Of a DNA stretch of 62,000 nt, positions 41,840 to 50,281 are shown piece by piece. The notes below the pieces were generated by a model. The model had not been told where the DNA came from, searched no databases, and saw only the letters and a program-made list of their open reading frames with translations. This DNA comes from Symbiodinium natans (lineage: Eukaryota > Sar > Dinophyceae > Suessiales > Symbiodiniaceae). Numbering within the stretch: position 1 is the stretch's first letter; every line of letters begins with the position of its first letter. The translations under genes were made by a program, and so were the position numbers. Location of the stretch: contig CAJNDS010002834.1 of the NCBI GenBank assembly GCA_905221605.1, positions 830,674 through 892,673 on the forward strand, read 5' to 3'.

Positions 41840-43719
41840 ACGCAAAAAAAAACATGAAAGTAGTTGTACACAACTCGCGTAAGAATTAGAAGCACATTGA
41901 GGTTTTTGGCGGATTTGCTGAAGCCACGCTTGTGAGTGAATCGGCAACTGCATTGCGTGATGTGCGAGGACAACGAACGAAGTGCTTCATCTTCATTGTG
42001 GCTCTGGTGAGATAAATTTAACAGTTTATGTTTAGGAAGCACCACGAATGCAAAGTTAACAACAAGCACAAAACACACTCAGTATGCAACAGATTTAAAC
42101 GCAGTAACAATTATTCTTGCGAAAACAACCCATGTACTTGCTTAGACGAAGCCTTGCATGAAAATACAGCATTGCAATAAAAGCACAACCTTTGTTAAAG
42201 CTATTGTACCTGCGTCGCAGAACCGTATATTCATTCGAAAGCAATATGATCATTTGCCTCTATCTGGAGAGATATTCAATACATGTGTACTTTTAATGTG
42301 TATTTTTAAGCACATGTTTTATTCAATATTCACTTTAATGTTTCAAATTCATATGTAAGTGTTATAGTCTAATAGGTCCTCTGACGCTTTTCAGAAAGCC
42401 TCCAGAAAATTCAAAGAGCCCACGTCGTTCGATTTATTTGAAGACATACGTAAAATTCATGCTATTTTGTCCGCTGCGTCTTGTTTTCTTATGTATCTGC
42501 CACTTGCATAGCCTTCATGTGGCATGCTCACATATATGATATAACATTTACCGAGTCAGATGTCTTCCTGAAAAGCTATATCAGAGCATGACTTGAATCG
42601 CTGCGTGACCGCAACATTAAAAGCTCGAGCAGCTTGCGCCAAAGAACAACCTTCCATTCAGCTACTTGTTCGCGTTTTCGGCACGCACACGCACGCGCTA
42701 TGTTGTGCATATTGTTAACACGAGGCGGCGGCCATCGCGCGAGGATCTGTTCCCTGCATGCATACGATGCTTATTGAATGCGTGACATTATCACCTCAAG
42801 CCGAAATAAAAAAGCTGAGGCGGCACTTTCCGTACAACACCTGCCTCGCGGACGCATTGCAAACATAGTCAGTATTGAGTAAACACTTTTCGTAGTACAC
42901 AATTAGCTTGAGACCAAGGTCGGCAAGCATGCGCTGGTCTTCTATGCCATGGCTTTGTGAGGATGACGGTGACGAAGGGTTACGACGACTATTAATTGTG
43001 TACTCTATTCAATCAATATAAATCTTTTATGCATTGAGGTTGAAGACTGAGTCCTTGGGCCAGACTTCATCCCGCAACGGTTGCTTAGATTTTAATGGCA
43101 ATATACTTGCGTCTTCCACATATATATATATGTTCAAGACATCAAGGATGCATGGTGCGTGTACCTCGCTGGCGAAGCGACGTGTTCAGTGCTCAGCTAG
43201 TCTGCGTGCTATAGGCCTTGCCACTTCGACGTTCTTAACGCTCGGGCATAGCACTTAGATATTGCGTTCAAAAAAAAGCTATCGAGGAAGTCCGACGCCG
43301 TGATCACGCCCAAGCAGTTTTTAAAGGAGTGCAGCCCTTACATACGTGCACTTAGAGTCGCAGAGTCGTATGATCACTCTGATAATTTGCGCATTATGCC
43401 AGACATTCTTGACTTCAAACCGCTGTCTCAGGTTCGTGCTTACGAAAGTCGTTGACGACCAGCCACTCATCGTGCCTGGTAATCAGAAGCTCCGCATGCT
43501 TATCACAAATCTTTAGAATTCCTAAGGTCGGAACAAAAAAAGCAGACGACGAAGAAGCAAAGCAAATGCTTCATGCTTACTGTGGAACTTGATTAGTTAT
43601 TCGTTCCTGCTTTATTTGAGTTCTTGTGTCAGGGTACATCGATCCAGCAGGTCGCCTGAAGAGGAGCATTCGTACAAAGACACTGCGCTATATAATAGTC
43701 TTTGGCGTCGTGCGAATTA
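41840..43719. other. Unique noncoding stretch
   Basis: About 1.9 kb of moderately AT-rich unique DNA with no telomere-type repeats, no MITE recognised and only short unconvincing frames. I see no gene here. Confidence 0.6.
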
Positions 43720-43890
43720 GTTACAACCTGGGGCGACACTGCTCATGGCGGCGATAGCAGTGCAGTGCAAGATCAGCTGAAGGACGTGCCGCAGATCCAA
43801 GCTGCCGACTGGTAGCGACAACAGTGACGTGCAAGATTACTGAAAGACGTGAGTCGGATGTAAGCTACTAGCTGCGCTTTTGCAACTCCG
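43720..43890 (+). pseudogene. RCC1-like repeat pseudogene, copy 1
   Basis: GTTACAACCTGGGGCGACAC and the following bases match copy 2 at 44,002. This copy lacks about 75 bp (after GCTGCCGACTGG) and is disrupted. It is a decayed duplicate. Confidence 0.65.
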
Positions 43891-44001
43891 ATGAAGTAGT
43901 TAGCGCGGGATGGCTTACCCATGTTACAAAAAAGTTCTAAACCCTAAACCATACAGCCTAAACCCTAAACTCGAAACCCTGTGAGGAAAGCGTCTGGGTG
44001 T

Positions 44002-44337
44002 GTTACAACCTGGGGCGACACTGCTCACGGCGGCGATAGCAGTGCAGTGCAAGATCAGCTGAAGGACGTGCAGCAGATCCAAGCTACTGACTCGGCGTTT
44101 GCTGCCGTGCTGGTCGATGGGTCTGTTGCAATCTGTGGGAACGCCTCTGCTGGTAGCGACAAAAGTGATATGCAAGAGTACCTGAAAGACGTGAGTCAGA
44201 TCTAAGCTACTAGCTGAGCTTTTGCTGCCATTCTGCTCGGTGGGTTTGTTGTGACCTGGAATGACGCTGTTCGCGGGAGCGAAAGCAATGATGTGCAAGA
44301 TCAGCTGCGAACGTGCAGCTCATCCAAGCTGACGACT
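44002..44337 (+). pseudogene. RCC1-like repeat pseudogene, copy 2
   Basis: The frame reads VTTWGDTAHGGDSSAVQDQL, then KDVQQIQATDSAFAAVLVDG, then two more repeats (SVAICGNASAGSDKSDMQ; FVVTWNDAVRGSESNDVQ). From memory this matches the beta-propeller-type RCC1/HERC-like repeats that are extremely common in Symbiodinium gene models. Two in-frame stops (TAA about 44,203 and TGA about 44,215) break the third repeat, and no start or downstream exon is seen. It ends at an A10 run, compatible with either a retroposed copy or a simple fragment. A small CCCTAAA-like patch (43,937-43,980) separates the two copies. Complete RCC1 domains have about seven blades; here there are three at most. Confidence 0.65.
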
Positions 44338-45050
44338 ACAGCAAAAAAAAAAGGTAGATATGTGCGTCGTCTCGTCCCTGTGCATATTCTTACACATATA
44401 ATAATATTTATATATGTATTTAGACTAGGTCTTTGTTGTAGTAAAGGAAAGCACAAGACAAAATAGACCTTAAAGGTTGCGGGCTCGATATAAGGTATAT
44501 ATATATATATAGGTTGTATAAGGCAATAACCCTAAACCCTAAACCCTAAACCCTATTAGCGGGGACTTGGGGTTGAGGGCTTATTGGGGTTGAGGACTTC
44601 GGGGCCAACCCAATGCACCAGTGAGTCCAGGGTTTGGGGTTTTGGGTTTAGGGTTTAGGGCTTGGGGTTTAGGGTTTAGGGTGTAGGGTTTAGGGTTGTA
44701 ACCTGGGTTTTTTCATTGGCTCGCACCCTTCAAAAGTCAGTTTCGCAAGGCTCTTGAGTCGGAGTCAGGCTTTGGGAGAGTCGGAAACTCAAAGCCGGCA
44801 AATCCTAGTTGCACCCTAGACCCTTCAGGCCTCCTACCCAAACCCTAAACCCTAAACCCTAAACCCTAAACCCTAAACCCTAAACCCTAAACCCTAAACC
44901 CTAAACCCTAAACCCTAAACCCTAACCCCAAACCCCAAACCCCAAACCCTAGCCCCTAAACCCTAAACCCTAGCTTGGGTACAGTGACAGCGCTGAAAGA
45001 AGAAAGCGACAACTCCATTTGAGGGTACCTCGGATTTCTGAAAAAGGTAC

Positions 45051-45171
45051 CTGGAGGTTCAGGTACGTATAACCCCAAGTATCGCTGTACCTATAAGGGT
45101 TCCTCGGTCCTCTAACTAGCTCAAAAGTAGACTTATAACTGGGTTATAGGTACCCAACCCTCCCATTTCCA
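45051..45171. mobile_element. MITE family E, copy 2 (degenerate)
   Basis: CTGGAGGTTCAGGTACGTATAACCCC-type left arm faces GGGTTATAGGTACCCAACC at the right. The outer right end is decayed. Confidence 0.5.
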
Positions 45172-45889
45172 GGAGGCCGACCCGTTAGCAAATATCAGAA
45201 TCCAATTTTCAGGCCCAGAAGAACACATGAAACTGAGGACTCAGTTTCTTAAGTTCAAGAAAAGAGCCCTTCATTTTCTGAAAGTTACGACAATGGGCAC
45301 CTCCTCTTCTTAAAATAAAGAAAGTGGGACCCTAAAAGCCCTAACCCCTCAGCCCCTCCCCCTAACCTCCCTAAACCCTAACGCGACTACAAACCCTAAA
45401 CCCCCCTAAACACGCCTCATTTTCTAACTTTCCCTAAACGCTAAACCCTAAACCCTAAACTTTTGGGCTTCTGAAAATGGCTCCGAAAATGGCTCCGGGG
45501 ACCCAGCCCCAAACCCCCGACTGGCCCAAACCTTGCAAACAGCACCAAGCCACGTTTGGGGTTTAGGGTTTCGGGTTTAGGTTTTAGGATGTGTGGGTTG
45601 AGGGTGTGGGGGGGTGCCTGGGTTTCAGTGCTTCCCTCACAGTGCCTCTAAGGAGAGTTTCATGGGCCCTTCATATGTCAGGAGACAAGACTCCAGATAA
45701 AATCAGCCCCAGCCTCATGACGGCCAGCATGAGCCCTAAACCCTAATCTCGGGTCGAAGTTGGGGAGGAAGTCCCTCAACCCTAAACCCAAAACCCAAAA
45801 CCCTAAGCCCTAAACCCTCCCTAAACCCTAAACCCTAAACCCTATGAACCCTAACCCTAAATTCTCGAATACACCGGCCCAAGCTCCCA

Positions 45890-45959
45890 GAGCCGCCCCC
45901 TGCGTTTCATACTTTCCTGCGCCCGAGGCGCCCCGCCGAAACAAAACTTCGGCTGTAGA
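45890..45959 (+). CDS. Exon-like island
   Basis: GCTCCCAG precedes a frame AAPCVSYFPAPEAPRRNKTS then AVD, ending at GTGGGTTTAGGG. CCCTAAA to the left, TTTAGGG to the right. Confidence 0.4.
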
Positions 45960-45961
45960 TG

Positions 45962-46094
45962 TGGGTTTAGGGTTTAGGGTTTAGGGTTTAGGGTTTAGGG
46001 TTTAGGGTTTAGGGTTTAGCGTTTAGGGTTTAGGGTTTAGGGTTTAGGGTTTAGGGTTTAGGGTTTAGGGTTTAGGGTTTAGGGTTTAGGGTTC
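45962..46094 (-). repeat. TTTAGGG tract, about 19 units
   Basis: Near-perfect array with one TTTAGCG unit. Confidence 0.95.
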
Positions 46095-46394
46095 AGGGTA
46101 CCCTGGATTTCTTTTAGCACAGCGTCTTTTTTTGTTTGCTCCGCGCTTTTGGGTGTTAGCTCTCCACCGCGCCCCGCCGCTTTCTTGAGCCAATGTTTTC
46201 TAATTCAGTTTGGTCACGGTAGGGCTTGTCAGGTTTAGGGTTTAGGGTTTAGGGTTTAGGGTTTAGGGACAGTAGGGCTTGCTCCACTGTCAGAGAGGTC
46301 GGAGGCTTGGTTTAGGTTTTGGGACTCAGTGTTTTCGACAGAAGCTTGTGTGTACAGCTTGAGGATCCAACAAAAACACTGTAAACCCTGCACC

Positions 46395-46590
46395 CTGATC
46401 CCTAAACCCTAAACCCTAAACTCTAAACCCTAAGCCCTAAACCCTAACCCTAAACCCTAAACCCTAAACCCTAAATCCTAAACCCTAAACCCTAAACCCT
46501 AAACCCTAAACCCTAAACCCTAAACCCTAAACCCTAAACCCTAAACCCTAAACCCTAAACCCTAAACCCTAAACCCTAAACCCTACCCCC
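46395..46590 (+). repeat. CCCTAAA tract, about 28 units
   Basis: The longest C-strand tract; acceptor-side neighbour of the island at 46,621. Confidence 0.95.
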
Positions 46591-46620
46591 TAAACCCCAA
46601 CCTACAACCCTACAGCCAAG

Positions 46621-46667
46621 GCATGGGAGTGCGTGATTCCGGCAAGAAACTGTCGTTCGGCGAGGAG
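46621..46667 (+). CDS. Exon-like island
   Basis: GCCAAG|GC opens MGVRDSGKKLSFGEE and ends at GC (GAG|GCCGTA). A second frame is also open. No TTTAGGG follows within 200 bp. Confidence 0.35.
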
Positions 46668-47299
46668 GCCGTAGAAGCCTAAAATCCCCAAAAGCTCTTA
46701 TAATTGTTCAACCTCACGCCTAAACCCCAGATGTTCAACATTAAGTTCTAAATTTAAGCCCCTACACATGTCCATCCCTCGTAGCCCCCCCTGGCCAGGG
46801 CCAGCTGTTGGTGATAGAAGCTGGCTTTGACAAGGTTCTCGAGACGTTGAACCTTCAGACGCTGAAGTCATGAGAGAGCGGAGGGCGTTTTAAGAGCCTA
46901 GGGATTGAGGGGTTTAGGGTTTAGGGTTTAGGTTTAGGGGGTACGGGTAGACAGCGGCTGTGGCTCAAAGACTTAGTACCAGTAGCTGAGTAGGTAGCAT
47001 TGAACCTTTTGGCGTAGTATATAGCTTTACCACAATTGGAAGGTTGTTTTGTTTTGCCCAGGGTGCTCAGCAACTAGGTTGAGCTTAGGGATTTGGGGTT
47101 TTAGGGGTTCAGTGTTTAGAGGTTTTAGGGCTCTAGGGGTTTAGCGCTTTGTGGTTGAGGGCTTAGGTTTTTGGGGCATACCCTAAACCCTAGACCCTGG
47201 GGGGGGAGGGTCGGGGTTCTAGATGAGGGCTTAGGATACTAGGCCTTTGGGGTTTTAGGATGTTGGGGTTTTTAGGGTGTTGGGGTGGTAGGGCTTTAC

Positions 47300-47375
47300 A
47301 ACGACTACTGCGACTACTGCTGCTGCTGCTACGACGACGACGACTACTACGACCACTACTACGATGACGACGACT
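47300..47375. repeat. CTA/CGA/CTG trinucleotide repeat
   Basis: ACGACTACTGCGACTACTGC-type triplet run; no supported gene around it. Confidence 0.9.
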
Positions 47376-47736
47376 TTAGAGTTTGCAGGGCTCAGGGCTT
47401 GTAGGGCTCAGGGCGTAGAGGGTTTTAGGACTCAGGTTTACGGGATCTAGCCTAGCAAGTCGTCGCTTGGGTTTATATCAGCAGGTGCGCGGTTTCAGTG
47501 GGGCTTAGGGTTTAGACAGTCTAAGTGGCCTATCATTGAGTTCATACAGGAAGGGGGTGGGCTCCCTGAACAAATAGCGTTGCATGGGATGTGAGTTTCG
47601 CACTTATGTTCCTAAACCCTCAGCCCGTTTGCTTAGAGCTGAGTTTGCCAGTTTTATCGTACTTAAATCCTAAACCCTAAACCCTAAACCCTAAGCCCTA
47701 AACCCTAAACCCCAAACCATGTGTCACCGAAACCTT

Positions 47737-47895
47737 GGGATGCTCCTCCTTATACTAGCAGTCCTTAATCGGGTTTATAGTAGGGGTACCAAAATCCCTA
47801 TCATCCTGAATAGGGTTTAGGGTTTAGGGTTTAGTGTTTAGGGTGATTATAGTACCCCCCTACTAGGGACTGTTAGCGTACGGGGGGAACGTCCC
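47737..47895. mobile_element. MITE family B carrying four telomere units
   Basis: Ends GGGATGCTCCTCCTTATACT and GTACGGGGGGAACGTCCC. After CCTGAATAGGG the element has 28 extra bases (47,816-47,843), exactly four 7-bp TTTAGGG units with one variant. It then resumes with GATTATAGTACCCC as in uninterrupted copies. Confidence 0.8.
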
Positions 47896-48050
47896 ACCCG
47901 AAGCCCTGAGACCCTAAACTGCCTTCCTATTAGCACAACATCATCTTAGGGTTTAGGGTTTAGGGTTTCGAGGCAAGAAAGCCCGGCGACAGATGCACCC
48001 GGCCAAAAGAGCAAAGGGGGTCGGCTCAGGCTGCTTCGTTTACGGCCTGG

Positions 48051-48173
48051 GATATGGGGGGTTTACGAAATTAGGGGTGCCCTTTTTGGGGGTCCCTTTA
48101 AGGGGTTTCTATTCCATTTGGGGTAGAAACGGGGTACCCCCTATTTTGGGAAATGCCTATATCTCGTTTCATG
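48051..48173. mobile_element. MITE family H, copy 1
   Basis: GATATGGGGGGTTTACGAAA at the left, GGGAAATGCCTATATC at the right; inner GGGTGCCC/GGGTACCCC arms. It lies just before the segmental duplication. Other copies: 55,181 and 57,705. Confidence 0.7.
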
Positions 48174-48179
48174 GCTGAG

Positions 48180-49360
48180 CGCGCAGCCAGCAAAAGCTGT
48201 GAAGTCAGCCCGAAACCCTAAACCTTCCAAGCCCTATATCCTGACTGAGTGCTCTCTTGGGTGTACTGCAACGAGTGCGCCCAAGACAGTCCGCGAGTTT
48301 TTTCCACTTTGCGTCGGAGTTTGCACTGCGATGCGCCAGGAGAAACCTTCGCGCATTTTGCTTCAGCTTGTCAGTTTGCAGAGTAGCATGACCATTCAAC
48401 CGCTCTTCTTGCAGGCCTATTTCAGTCAATAGCTCCTTTGGACAAGACCTGCCTGAGACACGGTGTGACGAAGCCTCAAACCTAGTAGTAGAGTAGGTAG
48501 CCTTTCACCTTTTTGGGGTACAGTAGTATAATGCCCTTAGAATCCCAAAGGTTAACCTTTAATGCCACCAGTTTATTGGACAACAAAGCAAAAGTCCGAC
48601 TGGAAGATGCTTGTCAATCCTACAGCGCATTGTAGTCCGATGCTATCACGGACCCCTCGGGCCGGTCTAGACCCTAAACGTCCCTAAACCCTAAACCCTA
48701 AACCCTAAACCCTAAACCCTAAACCCTAAACCCTAAACCCTAAACCCTAAACCCTAAACCCTAAACCCTAAACCCTAAACCCTAAACCCTAAACCCCAAA
48801 CCCTAAACCCTAAACCCTAAGCCAGCCCAACCGGGATGTGAGAGGAGAACGATTGGGGCCATGGGCTGTTGCGCGCCATGCGGCGCTGGCATCTCACATT
48901 GTCTCACCCAAAAGCAACGATGCTCTTCAGAGGGGAGCCAGCAGGCGCATGTTTAGGGTTTAGGGTTTAGGGTTTAGGATTTAGGGTTTAGGGTTTAGGG
49001 CTGCATGAAGCTTACTGTTGGTTAGTAGGGTATGAGGGAAGGCGGTACCCTGCATAATCCCTTAAAGGGTATTATGTAGGGGGACACAGGGTACCTCATT
49101 CCCTCATTCCCTACGAAGCAACAGAAGGAAGTTGCGCAAGCTTGTCCGGAATTCTCTCGAAGATATCCGTTTAAGCAGTGCGGAGGGCCTATCTGTGGGA
49201 GACTCCAAACCCTAAACCCTAAACCCTAAACCCTAAAACCTAAACCCTAAACCCTAAACACTAAACCCTAAACCCTAAACCCTAAACCCAAGGCTTCAGT
49301 TACTAATTACTCTTCCCTTCTGGTCCCTGCATGGTCATACTTTATTACACTATCCTCACC
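48180..49360. repeat. Segmental duplication, copy 2
   Basis: Same order of landmarks as 31,505-32,120. It retains about 200 bp lost there (48,431-48,635). It has its own CCCTAAA tracts (48,670-48,825; 49,210-49,285), a TTTAGGG tract (48,953-49,000) and a family K element. All the size differences between the copies coincide with tracts or elements. Confidence 0.85.
49025..49114. mobile_element. Palindromic element K
   Basis: GTAGGGTATGAGGGAAGGCG at the left is inverted as CATTCCCTCATTCCCTAC at the right, with inner GGTACCCTG/CAGGGTACC. It is absent from the paralogous segment at about 32,000, so it is a copy-specific insertion. Confidence 0.75.
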
Positions 49361-49580
49361 CCCCCCAAAACCCTGCTCCAAAAATTAAGGCCCGTGCATG
49401 ATGTGGATTGGATATTGCAGGAATTTAGAGGTTGGAGTGCAAGGCCGTGGGCATTTGCAGCATCCATTTCGGGGTGCAAGAGGATGCGAGACCAGAAGCT
49501 CGACACTGCCAGGAGCCTGCAGAGAGTTCGAAGGTGGCAGTGCCCGAGGCCTGGCATGTTTCCGTAGACTGGGATAATTT

Positions 49581-49676
49581 GGGATGTTCCCCCTTCTACC
49601 AACAGTCCTGCAGAGTGATTATAGTAGGGGCACTATAATCCCTGTAAAGGACTGTTAGTACAAGGGGTAACATCCC
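49581..49676. mobile_element. MITE family B, copy (uninterrupted)
   Basis: GGGATGTTCCCCCTTCTACC and TTAGTACAAGGGGTAACATCCC ends; 96 bp, the same length as the copy at 27,051. Confidence 0.8.
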
Positions 49677-49837
49677 AAGGGATAATGGTTAAGGGCCTTT
49701 AAGTTTAGGGTTTAGGGGTGTGTAGGCGTGTAAGTCTTTTAAGTTGCAGAAGGGGGTCCTCTATAGAACCCCCAAAACCTTCCGTTCAGAGCCTGAACAG
49801 AACGCAACTCTGAACGAGCGGTTCCTTTGTGTGGTGA

Positions 49838-50247
49838 GTTTCGGGAAACGCGGCGACCAAATTGGACGCAAGCTCGTGGAACGTCTTCACTCATGAAGCA
49901 CACGCCCCAATGTTGAGAAGCTACTTTGTGTGGTCCGGTGGTCCTGATAGCAGCGGCGACACACCACAATTGACCACCAAAGTTGACGAGCTGCATACCT
50001 TCCAAAGCATGGGCATGAATCAAGAAAAAAGCACAAAAGCAGTGGCTGTTTGCTACTCTGAGTTGCTACCACGCCGACGTTGCATTCGCGGGTTTGCATG
50101 TCAACATGTCAGGGGGGCGCCGACACATCTCGAAAGCCAGGTCCACTACAGCCTGAAAGACCGAAAAGCCCTCGCCAACTTCCTACAAGATGCTGACATT
50201 CGCTTGGTCCGCGCGGAGTGCCCATGCAGATGCTTAGAGGAGAGTAG
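49838..50247 (+). CDS. Possible upstream exon of the LRR gene
   Basis: Open from 49,838 to AGT AG|GTAATT. It carries residues such as CIRGFACQHVRGAPTHLESQ and FLQDADIRLVRAECPCRCLE. Joining AG at 50,247 to G at 50,282 gives a continuous frame into RYLYELQSS. The implied intron is only 34 bp, so the join is tentative. No ATG start is clear. Confidence 0.35.
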
Positions 50248-50281
50248 GTAATTAGACTCCTTTAACAACCCCTTCCAAGAG

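Larger units (their letters stand above)
44530..49690. repeat. Telomere-repeat patchwork, middle block
   Basis: The same alternation of CCCTAAA/TTTAGGG tracts, MITEs and short islands as in 1-36,330. It starts abruptly after a TA-rich patch at 44,490-44,512. Unlisted spacers (e.g. 45,180-45,780 and 46,680-46,900) show no gene. Confidence 0.9.
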
